NCBI GenBank assembly: GCA_016197225.1
Contig: JACPWC010000065.1
Span: 28,882 to 92,881 of the forward strand
DNA from: Chloroflexota bacterium
GTDB lineage: Bacteria > Chloroflexota > Anaerolineae > Anaerolineales > VGOW01
DNA length: 64,000 nt
Direction of reading: 5' to 3'
In this document: in pieces, positions 51,901-61,092 of the stretch
How the letters are laid out: the number at the start of each line of letters is the position of its first letter
Position numbering within the stretch: position 1 is the first letter of the stretch
Program-made: the position numbers and the translations under genes
Notes under the pieces: generated by a model
What the model was told of the DNA's origin: nothing
The model's input: only the letters and a program-made list of their open reading frames with translations
The model's database searches: none

Positions 51901-52854
51901 ATGGAGAAATCCGATTATCTGCGGCTTTACAAGCAAATGGTGCTGATTCGCCGCATTGAGGAGAAGTGCGCCGAGCTTTACCAGCAGGGCAAGATCGGCG
52001 GCTTTTTGCATTTGTACATCGGGCAGGAAGCGGTGGGCGTGGGCGCGGTGGCGGCCATGAAGCAACAGGATCACATCATCACCGCCTATCGCGATCATGG
52101 CATTGCGCTGGCGGTTGGCATGGAGGCCGGGGTGGTGATGGCCGAACTGCTGGGCAAAGCCACCGGCAGTTCGGGCGGCAAGGGCGGCTCGATGCACCTG
52201 GCCGACGTGAGCAAACATTTCTGGGGCGGCCATGCCATTGTGGGCGCGCATTTGCCGCTGGCAACCGGCCTGGCCCTTTCATTTCAATACCAGCACAACG
52301 ACTCGGTCATCATTTGCATGATGGGCGACGGGGCGACCAACATCGGTTACTTCCACGAGTCGCTCAACCTGTCCAAAGTGTGGAAACTGCCCATCGTGTG
52401 GATGGTGGAGAACAATCAGTATGGCATGGGTACGGCGGTCGAGCGCGCTTCGGCGGTGGGCGAAATTAGGCAGAAGGCTTTGGGTTACGACATGGCCAAC
52501 GCCCGCGTGGATGGCATGGATTTGCTGGCGATGAAGGAAGCCACCGCCGCCGCGCTGGAACACGCCCGCTCTGGCAAAGGCCCCTTCCTCCTCGAAGCCA
52601 TGACTTACCGGTTTCGCGGCCACTCGATGGGCGACCCCGAACGCTACCGCAAACCGGACGAGATCAAGAAGTGGCAGGAAGATGATCCCATCGGCCAATA
52701 CCACGATCATCTGACCAAGAAAAAAATCGCCACCGCGAAAGAACTGGACGCGATGGAGGCGCAGGTGGAAGAAGAAACCGCCGCCGCCGTGCGCTTTGCC
52801 GAAGAAAGCCCGAACCCTGCGCCCGAGGCGCTGTGGGAAAATATTTACGCTTAA
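51901..52854 (+). CDS. pdhA: Pyruvate/acetoin dehydrogenase E1 alpha subunit
   Basis: The 317-residue subunit has the thiamine diphosphate motif GDGATNIGYFHESLNLSKVW and the phosphorylation-loop region YRFRGHSMGDPERYR. With E1 beta and E2 it decarboxylates pyruvate (or acetoin) and passes the acyl group to lipoyl-E2. First gene of pdhABC. Acetoin dehydrogenase cannot be fully excluded by sequence. Confidence 0.92.
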   Translation: MEKSDYLRLYKQMVLIRRIEEKCAELYQQGKIGGFLHLYIGQEAVGVGAVAAMKQQDHIITAYRDHGIALAVGMEAGVVMAELLGKATGSSGGKGGSMHLADVSKHFWGGHAIVGAHLPLATGLALSFQYQHNDSVIICMMGDGATNIGYFHESLNLSKVWKLPIVWMVENNQYGMGTAVERASAVGEIRQKALGYDMANARVDGMDLLAMKEATAAALEHARSGKGPFLLEAMTYRFRGHSMGDPERYRKPDEIKKWQEDDPIGQYHDHLTKKKIATAKELDAMEAQVEEETAAAVRFAEESPNPAPEALWENIYA

Positions 52855-52939
52855 GAAGGGTCAACGGATTGAACAGATTGAACAGATAAACTTTAGAAAT
52901 AATCCGTTCAATACGATAAATCCGTTGACCCCAACTCTC

Positions 52940-53911
52940 ATGCCACAACTCACGATGCGCGAAGCCATCTCTCAGGCTTTATGGGAAGAGATGGAAGCTA
53001 ACCCTAAAATTTTCCTGCTCGGCGAAGAGATCGGCGTGTGGGGCGGAACCTACGCCGTCACGCGCGGCTTCTACGATCACTTCGGCGCAGAGCGGGTGAA
53101 AGACACCCCGATTGCCGAAGGCGTGATCGCCGGAGCCGCCATCGGCGCGGCCATGGGTGGCCTGCGCCCGGTGGCCGAGATGATGACCATCAACTTCGCG
53201 TTTCTGGCGTTTGATATGATCGTCAACCACGCCGCCAAACTGCATTACATGTTCAACGGCCAGTTCAAAGTGCCGGTCATCATCCGCGCCGCCGGCGGCG
53301 GTGGCCGCCAACTGGGGGCCACCCACTCACAAACACCCGACGTGATCTTCGCCCACTTCCCCGGCCTCTACGTCCTCGCCCCGGCCACGCCCTACGACGC
53401 CAAAGGCATGCTCAAGGCCGCGCTGCGGCAGGACAACCCGGTGCTCTTCATCGAACACGCCACACTCTACCAGGCGCGTGGCGAAGTGCCTGCCGGCGAC
53501 TTCACCGTGCCGCTCGGCCAGAGCGAGGTCAAGCGCCAGGGCAAGGACGTGACCATCGTCACCTACAGCAAGATGTTGCAAATCTCGATGGAGGCGGCCA
53601 ACCAGTTGGCAACCGAGGGCATCGAGGCCGAAGTGGTTGATCTGCGAACTCTGCGCCCGCTCGATCTCGAACCGGTCTTTGCCAGCTTCAAGAAAACCAA
53701 CCGCGCCGTCATCGTCGAAGAAGGCTGGAAGTCTTTCGGCGTCGGGGCAGAAATTGCGGCCCGCACTTACGAGGCGTGCTTCGACTACCTCGACGCGCCG
53801 ATCAAGCGCGTGGCCCAGCTTGAAGTGCCTCTGCCCTACAACCGCGAACTCGAACAGAGCGCCATCCCTAAAGCCGCCGACGTTGTCAGAGCCGTCAAGG
53901 AGGTGTTGTAA
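52940..53911 (+). CDS. pdhB: Pyruvate/acetoin dehydrogenase E1 beta subunit
   Basis: The 323-residue transketolase-like subunit starts MPQLTMREAISQALWEEME and has GEEIGVWGGTYAVTRG and DTPIAEGVIAGAAIGAAMGG. ATG 52940 matches family starts; the upstream in-frame extension is an intergenic AACAGATTG repeat. It overlaps pdhC by one base (TAATG). Confidence 0.93.
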   Translation: MPQLTMREAISQALWEEMEANPKIFLLGEEIGVWGGTYAVTRGFYDHFGAERVKDTPIAEGVIAGAAIGAAMGGLRPVAEMMTINFAFLAFDMIVNHAAKLHYMFNGQFKVPVIIRAAGGGGRQLGATHSQTPDVIFAHFPGLYVLAPATPYDAKGMLKAALRQDNPVLFIEHATLYQARGEVPAGDFTVPLGQSEVKRQGKDVTIVTYSKMLQISMEAANQLATEGIEAEVVDLRTLRPLDLEPVFASFKKTNRAVIVEEGWKSFGVGAEIAARTYEACFDYLDAPIKRVAQLEVPLPYNRELEQSAIPKAADVVRAVKEVL

Positions 53912-55182
53912 TGGCCGAACTGATCACCATGCCCAAACTCGGCTTCGACATGGCCGAAGGCAAACTCGTGCGCTGGGTGAAGAAGCAGGGCGAGCCGGTG
54001 AACAAGGGCGAAGTGCTGGCCGAAGTGGAAACCGACAAGGCCACCGTTGAAGTTGAATCGTTCGTCAGCGGCGTGGTGGCCGCCACCTTTGCCGAAGAAG
54101 GCTCGTTCCAAAAAGTGGGCGCGCTGATCGCCGTGATCGCCGCCCCCGGCGAAGCGGTGGACGTGGAGTCGCTCCGCGCCCAGGCCGGGGGGAAGACGAA
54201 AGACGAAGGACAAAAGACGACAATCAGTCAGCCGTCGTCTGTTGTCAGTGGTCAGCCGTCGGGCAAATCCAACGGCCAGCCCACGCCAGCCGTTAGCGCC
54301 TCAACCTTTCTGCGCATCTCGCCCATCGCCCGCCGCATGGCCGACGAGTTGGGAATCGATCCGCGCCAGGTGAAAGGCTCCGGCCCCGAAGGCCGCGTCA
54401 CTAAGAAAGACATCGAAGCTCACCTGGCCGCCAAAGCCGCCCCGGCCCCGGTTCCTTCATTTCCCGCGTTTCCTTCTGTTTCCATCGCTCGCGAAGATAT
54501 TACCATTCCTCTCACAAAACTGCGCTCGGCCATCGCCCGCCGTATGACCGAAAGCAAGACGAGCGTGCCGCATTTCTACGTCACCGTTGAGGTGGACATG
54601 GAAGCGGTGCTGGATTTGCGAAAGCAGTTGAACGCCATGCTGGGCGACCCGCCAGGGGGCAAACTATCGGTCAACGATTTCGTCGTCAAAGCCGCCGCCC
54701 TGGTTCTGCGCGACTACCCGAATCTAAATGCCTCGTTCAACGGTGATCATACTGTCCGGCATGGGCATATCAACATCGGCAACGCCGTTTCGGTGGAAGC
54801 CGGCTTGCTCACGGTGGTGGTCAAGGATGCCGACGCCAAATCGCTGGCCCAAATTTCCGCCGAAGTGAAGGCCATGGCCGTTCGCGCCCGTGATGGCAAG
54901 GTGAAGCCGGACGACGTGGACGGCTCGACGTTTACCATCTCCAACCTGGGGATGTACGACGTGGATTCCTTCGTCGCCATCATCAACCCGCCCGACGCGG
55001 CCATTTTGGCCGTCGGCTCGGCCCGGCAGACGCCGGTAGTGAAAGACGGCGCGCTGACCGTAGGCTGGCGGATGAAGGCCACCATTTCCGCCGACCACCG
55101 GGTGACCGACGGGGCGGAGGCGGCCCAGTTTATGCAGGCGCTCAAGAAGAAGCTTGAGGAGCCGTTGAGGTTGATGCTGTAA
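53911..55182 (+). CDS. pdhC: Dihydrolipoamide acyltransferase (E2)
   Basis: The 423-residue E2 has one lipoyl domain (Lys43 in ETDKATVEVES), a repeat-derived linker, an E1/E3-binding domain (ISPIARRMADELGIDP to KKDIEAHL) and a catalytic domain with SADHRVTDGA (His and Asp of the active site). It takes the acyl group to CoA. No dihydrolipoamide dehydrogenase gene follows, so E3 must be encoded elsewhere. Confidence 0.93.
   Translation: MAELITMPKLGFDMAEGKLVRWVKKQGEPVNKGEVLAEVETDKATVEVESFVSGVVAATFAEEGSFQKVGALIAVIAAPGEAVDVESLRAQAGGKTKDEGQKTTISQPSSVVSGQPSGKSNGQPTPAVSASTFLRISPIARRMADELGIDPRQVKGSGPEGRVTKKDIEAHLAAKAAPAPVPSFPAFPSVSIAREDITIPLTKLRSAIARRMTESKTSVPHFYVTVEVDMEAVLDLRKQLNAMLGDPPGGKLSVNDFVVKAAALVLRDYPNLNASFNGDHTVRHGHINIGNAVSVEAGLLTVVVKDADAKSLAQISAEVKAMAVRARDGKVKPDDVDGSTFTISNLGMYDVDSFVAIINPPDAAILAVGSARQTPVVKDGALTVGWRMKATISADHRVTDGAEAAQFMQALKKKLEEPLRLML
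54192..54260. repeat. In-frame repeat within the E2 linker
   Basis: The AAGACGAAAGACGAAGGACA stretch and the following GTCGTCTGTTGTC resemble the intergenic inverted repeat at 40866-40933. It encodes GKTKDEGQKTTISQPSSVV in the flexible linker between lipoyl and binding domains. Confidence 0.55.
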
Positions 55183-55199
55183 CTGGCTCAAAGTTTTGG

Positions 55200-55228
55200 T
55201 TGTAAACCTGTCGGGTCTGCATTACAAT
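55200..55228 (+). promoter_or_regulatory. Promoter of the tandem response regulators
   Basis: TTGTAA (55200-55205) and TACAAT (55223-55228) with 17-base spacing; the predicted start point falls on or next to the ATG at 55236. Confidence 0.5.
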
Positions 55229-55235
55229 AAGGCCC

Positions 55236-55631
55236 ATGGGCGGCAAAATTCTGGTTGTAGACGACGAAGGCGAAACCCTGAATTTACTCAAAGCCACGCT
55301 TGTGCTGGAAGGCTACGAAGTGGCGGCGGCCATCACCGGCAAGGCCGGGGTGGAGTTGGCTTCAGAATTCAGGCCGGACGTAATTTTGCTGGACGTGATG
55401 ATGCCAGACTTGACCGGCCTCGAAGTTCTGGAAATCATCAAAAAGCAACTCAAGAGTCCGCCGCCCGTTATTTTCCTTTCGGCGGCGGGCCGGGTTGACG
55501 ACATTGACGTAGGACTGAAGGCAGGCGCGTACAAGTATCTGGTCAAACCCATCCCGCGCGCCACGCTCATCGAAACGGTCAAATCGGCTTTAGAGTGGCG
55601 GCAGAAGGCGCAACGCCGCCGAATTTATTAG
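55236..55631 (+). CDS. Stand-alone response regulator receiver
   Basis: The 131-residue CheY-like domain has the acidic pocket (LVVDDE), phospho-acceptor Asp53 in ILLDVMMPD, Ser/Thr position in FLSAAG and Lys in KYLVKP. It has no output domain. It is 6 bases from a paralogue, indicating tandem duplication. It may accept phosphate from the hybrid kinase at 23.3 kb or another kinase. Confidence 0.9.
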   Translation: MGGKILVVDDEGETLNLLKATLVLEGYEVAAAITGKAGVELASEFRPDVILLDVMMPDLTGLEVLEIIKKQLKSPPPVIFLSAAGRVDDIDVGLKAGAYKYLVKPIPRATLIETVKSALEWRQKAQRRRIY

Positions 55632-55637
55632 GTTGCT

Positions 55638-56027
55638 ATGGCTCATAAAATTTTGGTAGTAGACGACGAACAAGACACTCTTATTTTGCTGGAGATGACG
55701 CTCCAGTTGGCAGGTTACGAGGTGGCCAAGGCCCACACCGGCCAGATGGCTATCCAGCTCCTGTCGGAATTTAACCCGGACGTAGTCATCCTCGACGTGA
55801 TGATGCCCGGCGAATCCGGCCTCGACATTCTCAATATCATCAAGAAGGACTTTGAAAATCCGCCACCGGTCGTCATGTTCTCGGCCCGGGGCCGCATTGA
55901 AGATATGGTGGAAGGCATGGAAGCCGGGGCTTACAAGTATCTGGTCAAACCCATCTCACGCGAGAAGCTCCTGGAAACCGTGAAGTCGGCGCTCACCACG
56001 AGAGTGGGCGCTCCACGACGCAAATAG
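55638..56027 (+). CDS. Stand-alone response regulator receiver, paralogue
   Basis: The 129-residue receiver has Asp53 in VILDVMMPG, FSARG and KYLVKP, and is very similar to the preceding receiver over its whole length (NPDVVILDVMMPGESGLDIL against RPDVILLDVMMPDLTGLEVL). The two genes form one operon with a hypothetical gene 13 bases on. Confidence 0.9.
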   Translation: MAHKILVVDDEQDTLILLEMTLQLAGYEVAKAHTGQMAIQLLSEFNPDVVILDVMMPGESGLDILNIIKKDFENPPPVVMFSARGRIEDMVEGMEAGAYKYLVKPISREKLLETVKSALTTRVGAPRRK

Positions 56028-56039
56028 CACTCTAACTCT

Positions 56040-56435
56040 ATGACAACTACGGCCAAAACCTGGTTCTACAATACCCCTGAGAAAAATGCTTACGCCATTG
56101 CCGAGCGGGTGCGCACCAATTTTTGGGATGCGCGCTTCGGCGGCATCTGGCTCGACACCGTGCGCGCCGAGTCGCCCATTCTGATGGCGGGCCATTATCA
56201 AAACTCCAGCGTTGAACTGGAATGGCAACCCGGCCAGTGGTGCCTCCTGCGCACCAGCCCCGAGTCGCCGGCGCTCGCCAACGGCGTCGCCAACATCCTC
56301 GACCTCAAACCGGCTTTCAAGTATGAAGACCCGAAGGGCAATACGGTTTGGGAATGGCGGCTGGGAGATGTCAGCGCCCGCTGGCAAGCTGTTCAGGGCC
56401 GCCCGGAATACGGCAAGCTGGAACGGTTGAAGTAG
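56040..56435 (+). CDS. Hypothetical protein downstream of the receivers
   Basis: The 131-residue soluble protein has a Trp-rich sequence (TWFYNTPEKNAYAIAERV, ELEWQPGQWCLLRTSPESP, VWEWRLGDVSARW) and no recognised family. Close spacing puts it in the receiver operon. Confidence 0.55.
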   Translation: MTTTAKTWFYNTPEKNAYAIAERVRTNFWDARFGGIWLDTVRAESPILMAGHYQNSSVELEWQPGQWCLLRTSPESPALANGVANILDLKPAFKYEDPKGNTVWEWRLGDVSARWQAVQGRPEYGKLERLK

Positions 56436-56461
56436 CTTCGAGTTGCTACATATTTACACAA

Positions 56462-56509
56462 GTCAAACGACAAACGTCAAACGTGAATCCTTGACGTTTG
56501 TCGTTTTGC
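56462..56509. repeat. AACGTCAAACG hairpin repeat
   Basis: AAACGACAAACGTCAAACG and CTTGACGTTTGTCGTTTTG form a near-perfect hairpin. Same family as 45104-45148 and 47033-47090. Confidence 0.75.
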
Positions 56510-56521
56510 TTTTATACCCTG

Positions 56522-57100
56522 ATGTCCCTCGAGTCCGACCTCGCCACCCTCCGCGCCTTCCTGGCCGAGATTGAACTTTATCTCAAATCGGATGTGATTT
56601 ACTGGCCGATGGGCGGCCAGGCCTTCGGCCAGCAAATGCCCGCCCTTACCCTTGGCGGCTTGTTGTTTGTCCGCCGCACGCTGTCGGCCCGCCGCGATCA
56701 ACTTGTGCCTGCTCAAGCCAGCGAGTTCGATCAGCTCAACCGGCAAGCCGAGGCCTTCTTCAGCCGCTGGCCGGTCAACATTGAGAAGAAGGCGTTGAAG
56801 GAGATCAGTTCCCGCCTCAACGTGTGGACGGCCACCCTCGACGAGTGTACCGAAAGTCCCGCCGCCTGCATTGAGAACTATCACACCACCGTCAACGCCC
56901 GGGTCTACCTGGCTCTGCTCATGCCCCTCGCCGTCTCGCAAAGCGCCGAAACCGAAAAACTGCGCGCCCGGCTGGCCGCGCTTGATGTGCGCCTTCGCAA
57001 CATGCTCTTCGCCGGCGAGTTCATTTGGGAGGCCGATCTGGCCTCAGACTTTTCCCGCGAGGAGTTTTGGTTTCTTTATGGGCGACCGAGAAAGAGGTAG
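56522..57100 (+). CDS. Hypothetical helical protein
   Basis: The 192-residue protein is mostly alpha-helical and charged, with MSLESDLATLRAFLAEIELYLKSD at the start and EKLRARLAALDVRLRNMLFAGEFIWE near the end. No signal peptide and no known motif was seen. The ATG at 56522 follows the hairpin repeat. Confidence 0.55.
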   Translation: MSLESDLATLRAFLAEIELYLKSDVIYWPMGGQAFGQQMPALTLGGLLFVRRTLSARRDQLVPAQASEFDQLNRQAEAFFSRWPVNIEKKALKEISSRLNVWTATLDECTESPAACIENYHTTVNARVYLALLMPLAVSQSAETEKLRARLAALDVRLRNMLFAGEFIWEADLASDFSREEFWFLYGRPRKR

Positions 57101-57182
57101 AACAACGGACGCTTCGCGAACGAAATGAGGCACCCCGTCCCCAACGGGAAATGGGACGCGGATGAACGCGGTGTTTCCAACC

Positions 57183-58652
57183 TCACTCCCTCAACACCTC
57201 ATGCACCTGAATCGGCTTGGTGCGGCCCTTGGCTTCCACCGGGCCTAACCGGCGCAAGTTGAACTGCCCGGCAACGGCGGCGGTCGTAGCCGGGCCGATG
57301 AACAAACGGTTGGGGCGGGCATGCGACTCCAACCGGTAGGCCACATTTACCGGGTCGCCCAGGACGGTGAACTCCACGCGTTCGGTCGTGCCCACATATC
57401 CGGCCATCACCAGGCCGGTGTTGATCGCCACTCCGATTTCGATCTGCTCGGTCTGCGACTGGTTGATGGCATCCAGCCGATCCAGAACGTCCAGCCCGGC
57501 CCGCACGGCCCGGGCTTCGGGTTCATCCTCGCTACCCGTCATCCCAAACACGGCCATCACCCCGTCACCCATATATTTATCCAGCAGGCCGCCATGCTTG
57601 AAGATGGTCTCAGTCACGTCCTGATAATAGCGGCTGAGAATTTCGCCAAAGCGCCGCGCCCCGGCCCGCTCGGCCAGCCGGGTAGAATCTTTGAGGTCGG
57701 CGAACAAGACAGTGAGGCGCTGTTCAGTAAGGCCGGGCAGATGGCCGGTGTGCACGTAATCCTGAACCAGAAATTCGGCTTCGGGCGGCGAGAGGAAGCG
57801 TTGCAAAAACTGGCGGATGGATTGCTCCTTTTGCACATACTGCATGTATTGGGCGCGTTGAATAGTGAGCGCCGCCTGATGGCTGATGGCCACCGCCAAC
57901 TGCAAGTCGCGCTGATCAAAAGGCCGGGCTTCGGGGCTGGTCTTGTACATGTAGATCAGCCCCAGCAATTCCGGGCCGCTGATGACTGGCACACACAGAA
58001 CCGACCGGACGCGCAGGAGCATGGCGCTCTGGCCCATGCCGGCCTCGGCCTCGGCAGGCATTTCCGGGATCACGACCGTCGCTTTCTGGTTAATAACCGT
58101 CTGGGCAATCGTCGTCGGAAAGCCCAACTCGTGGAGGTGATCGAACTGGGCGGCCAGGATGACCTCGCACTTGTCTGCGCCCATCGAAGTCTGCATCAAC
58201 TTGGAGATGTCGCGCAGGGCCGTCTCCATGTCCAGCACCGTGTTCAACTGGCGGGCCACCTCGTACATCAACACCGCATGTTGATCGAGCGACTCCAATA
58301 GCACGTCGCGGGTCAGCTCGCGGGTTCCGGCAAACGGGCTGGTTGATTTGTTGTCGCTTCGATAAACGACGCTGATGACGTGCTCGCCGATGCGAACCAC
58401 GTCGTTGGGCCGCAGGGTGCGTTGCTCGGTCAGGCGCTCCCGGTTCAGGTAAGTGCCGTTGGTGCTGTCCAGGTCGCGAAGAGTCACAACCTCGGTCTGC
58501 GGGTCGTAGGTGATCTCGGCGTGCGCCCGCGAGGCCGACCGGTCGGGGACAAAAACGCCGGTGTCGGGGTTGCGGCCCACCACGTTCCTACCGGGCTTGA
58601 GGATGTATTCCTTCGGCTGACCTGAAGATGAGCGGATGATCAGAGTCCACAT
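57183..58652 (-). CDS. FHA-GAF-adenylate/guanylate cyclase
   Basis: The 489-residue protein has an FHA domain (about 1-100; GRNPDTGVFVPDRSASRAHAEI binds phosphothreonine), a GAF domain (about 145-295) and a class III cyclase domain (about 320-489) with the metal Asp residues in TVLFADLKDST and DKYMGDGVMAVFG. It probably makes cAMP in response to phosphoprotein and small-ligand signals. ATG 58652 is chosen as the FHA start; the longer ORF runs into the rny terminator. Confidence 0.9.
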   Translation of the reverse strand: MWTLIIRSSSGQPKEYILKPGRNVVGRNPDTGVFVPDRSASRAHAEITYDPQTEVVTLRDLDSTNGTYLNRERLTEQRTLRPNDVVRIGEHVISVVYRSDNKSTSPFAGTRELTRDVLLESLDQHAVLMYEVARQLNTVLDMETALRDISKLMQTSMGADKCEVILAAQFDHLHELGFPTTIAQTVINQKATVVIPEMPAEAEAGMGQSAMLLRVRSVLCVPVISGPELLGLIYMYKTSPEARPFDQRDLQLAVAISHQAALTIQRAQYMQYVQKEQSIRQFLQRFLSPPEAEFLVQDYVHTGHLPGLTEQRLTVLFADLKDSTRLAERAGARRFGEILSRYYQDVTETIFKHGGLLDKYMGDGVMAVFGMTGSEDEPEARAVRAGLDVLDRLDAINQSQTEQIEIGVAINTGLVMAGYVGTTERVEFTVLGDPVNVAYRLESHARPNRLFIGPATTAAVAGQFNLRRLGPVEAKGRTKPIQVHEVLRE

Positions 58653-58704
58653 CAGGGGTAGTTTAATCTCGTTTTCGACGGCTTGCAAATGACGTTCCGC
58701 AATC

Positions 58705-58746
58705 AAAAAAGCCTCCCGAAAGAAAGTTCGCAGACTTTCGGGAGGC
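58705..58746 (-). terminator. Terminator after rny
   Basis: GCCTCCCGAAAG (58711-58722) with CTTTCGGGAGGC (58735-58746), followed on the minus strand by TTTTTT. Confidence 0.9.
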
Positions 58747-58783
58747 TCCCAACACACGACGGCCAAACCGGCCTCAACTGCTA

Positions 58784-60316
58784 CTACTTGGCGTATTCCA
58801 CCGCCCGCTTCTCGCGGACGACCGTCACCTTAATCTGGCCCGGATACTGCATGGTTTCTTCGATCTTGCGGGCCACGTTCTTCGAGAGTTCAATCGCCGC
58901 CAGGTCGTCAATGTCGTCCGGCTCGACGATGATGCGCACTTCACGCCCGGCCTGCAGGGCGTAAGCCTGCTCCACGCCTTTGAACGAGGAGGCTATTTCT
59001 TCCAGCGTGCGAATGCGTTTGACGTACAACTCCAGGCTCTCGCGCCGCGCGCCGGGCCGCGAGCCGGAGATGGCGTCGGCCACTTCGACGATGACGGCCT
59101 CCACGCTCTCCTGATCCACTTCGTGGTGGTGCGAGGCAATGGCGTTCACCACTTTGGGGTTCACGTTGTAGCGCCGGGCAAACTCGGCGCCGATGGCGGC
59201 GTGCGTGCCTTCCACTTCGTGGTCAATGGCCTTGCCCAGGTCGTGGAGGAGGCCGCCCGCTTTGGCCAGAGCAACATCGGCGCCCATCTCGGCGGCCAGC
59301 ACCCCGGCCAGCAACGACGTTTCAATCGAGTGCGCCCACTGGTTCTGGCCGTAAGACGTGCGGAATTTGAGCCGGCCTAGCAATCGCAGAATTTCGGGAT
59401 GAAGGCCGGGCACGCCGGCTTCGTAGGCCGCCTCTTCGCCCGCTTCTTTGATCACCGACTCAACTTCCTTGCGGGCGTCGTCTACCAGCTTCTCAATGTG
59501 AGCCGGGTGGATGCGCCCGTCGCCGATCAGCTTGGCTAAAGAGCGGCGGGCCACTTCCCGGCGAACCGGATCGAAAGACGAGATCGTCACCGCTTCCGGC
59601 GTGTCGTCCACAATCACGTCCACCCCGGCGGCCATTTCAAACGAGCGAATGTTGCGCCCGTTGCGGCCAATGATACGGCCCTTCATCTCGTCCGAGGGAA
59701 TAGGCACGACCGACACCGCCAACTCAGATACTTGATCCGTTGCCACCCGTTGGATGGCGACGGCGATCAACTCGCGGGCGCGGCGCTCGCCCTCAGCTTT
59801 GGCTTCGTCTTCAATCTGGCGGATGGTGCGGGCCATATCGTTGCGGGCCGTCGTCTCCACCGTTGCCAGCAGTTGGGCTTTGGCCTCGTCGCGAGACAGC
59901 CCGGCAATGCGCTCCAGTTCGGCCAACTGCGTCGCCTCTTTCTTGTCCAGCTCCGAGGTCCGGCGGTCAAGCTGGCTGGTGCGCTTGTTGAGAGCCTGCG
60001 TGTCGCGCTCCACCTTGTCCATCCGCCGATCCAGTTCCTCGCGGCGGCGTTGCAGGCGCTCCTCCGACTTTTCCAGTTCAGCCCGGCGGCGGGCGTTCTC
60101 GGCCTCCAGTTCGTCACGCTTCTTGATCAGTTCATCTTTGGCTTTGATCTCTAGTTCACGGTTTTGGGCTTCGGTTGTTGCCCGGATGCGCTCAATCTCA
60201 GCTTCGTATTCTTTCGTCTTCGCTTTGATTTGCTGAAGGCCAATAAAGTAACCGCTTATTGCGCCAAGCGCCAGGACAACAAGACCGACCACAATCGCCA
60301 ACAACCAGTTTTCCAT
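58784..60316 (-). CDS. rny: Ribonuclease Y
   Basis: The 510-residue endoribonuclease has an N-terminal membrane helix (about 5-25), a long coiled coil (30-190), a KH domain (MKGRIIGRNGRNIRSFE) and an HD domain with GGLLHDLGKAIDHE and ASHHHEVD. It starts mRNA decay at the membrane. It lies 6 bases after recX, so the two are co-transcribed. Confidence 0.95.
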   Translation of the reverse strand: MENWLLAIVVGLVVLALGAISGYFIGLQQIKAKTKEYEAEIERIRATTEAQNRELEIKAKDELIKKRDELEAENARRRAELEKSEERLQRRREELDRRMDKVERDTQALNKRTSQLDRRTSELDKKEATQLAELERIAGLSRDEAKAQLLATVETTARNDMARTIRQIEDEAKAEGERRARELIAVAIQRVATDQVSELAVSVVPIPSDEMKGRIIGRNGRNIRSFEMAAGVDVIVDDTPEAVTISSFDPVRREVARRSLAKLIGDGRIHPAHIEKLVDDARKEVESVIKEAGEEAAYEAGVPGLHPEILRLLGRLKFRTSYGQNQWAHSIETSLLAGVLAAEMGADVALAKAGGLLHDLGKAIDHEVEGTHAAIGAEFARRYNVNPKVVNAIASHHHEVDQESVEAVIVEVADAISGSRPGARRESLELYVKRIRTLEEIASSFKGVEQAYALQAGREVRIIVEPDDIDDLAAIELSKNVARKIEETMQYPGQIKVTVVREKRAVEYAK

Positions 60317-60322
60317 GCTAGG

Positions 60323-60970
60323 TCAGTCCTCGCTTTCTGTAGAATTAGAATCGCCGCCGTGTTCGCGCCAGGCGCGTTCCACGGCTTCGGAAATTGTCTC
60401 GTAATCAATCCCCCGGCGAGCCAGATACTCGCTCAACTTGCGCCGGAAGTCTCGCTCCGGCAGGCCCTTGAGTCGCGGGGCGCGGGCCGAGGCCAGTTGT
60501 CGGGCCGCCGCAACATCGTCCACCCCGGTCAGCGCCTTCTCAATCATTTTCTGCGGCACGCCCTTTTGCCTCAGTTCCACCTTCAGCGCCCGCTTGCCCT
60601 TGGGCTTTGAGGCCGAGCGCGCTTCCACCCACGACCTGGCGAACCCGGCGTCGTCCACCAGCCCGGCGCGCCGCAACCGGGCCAGCACGCCCTCAATCAC
60701 GTCCTCGGCCACGTCCTTCTTCTTCAAGTTCTGGCGAACTTCGGCCTCGGAGCGCGAGCGATAGGAAATGAACTGGATGGCCTTCTCGAAGGCCGTCTCA
60801 ACCGTGTCGGCCTGTTGGAGGCGCTCGAGGTCGGCCTCGTTCAAGGTTTGGCCGACTCTCAATCGGGCGGCTTCGATCTTCGCCAGCCCGAACGCGAACT
60901 CGCCGTCCAGATAAACGTTCACCCGGTTTCTGTTCCGGGCCTGCACCTTGAGCGCCGTTACCTTTACCAT
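60323..60970 (-). CDS. recX: RecX regulator of RecA
   Basis: The 215-residue helical protein carries the RecX pattern: LDGEFAFGLAKIEAARLRVGQ, SYRSRSEAEVRQNLKKKDV, LRRAGLVDDAGFARSWVEAR and LRQKGVPQKMIEKAL. RecX caps or disassembles RecA filaments. Its position downstream of recA fits. ATG 60970 or an in-frame start at 60991 are both possible. Confidence 0.88.
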   Translation of the reverse strand: MVKVTALKVQARNRNRVNVYLDGEFAFGLAKIEAARLRVGQTLNEADLERLQQADTVETAFEKAIQFISYRSRSEAEVRQNLKKKDVAEDVIEGVLARLRRAGLVDDAGFARSWVEARSASKPKGKRALKVELRQKGVPQKMIEKALTGVDDVAAARQLASARAPRLKGLPERDFRRKLSEYLARRGIDYETISEAVERAWREHGGDSNSTESED

Positions 60971-61051
60971 TTTCTCTGCCACAAATTCCACTAATTTTCA
61001 CGAAGAAAAAATTCGCGGCAATTTGTGAAATTCGTGGCCGAATCTTGAATC

Positions 61052-61092
61052 AAAAAGCCGTGGTGCGCCTCAACCTTGCGCCAAGCCACGGC
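61052..61092 (-). terminator. Terminator in the recA-recX spacer
   Basis: GCCGTGG (61057-61063) with CCACGGC (61086-61092) and an inner GCGC/GCGC stem, followed on the minus strand by TTTTT. It would end a leftward transcript before recX. Confidence 0.65.
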
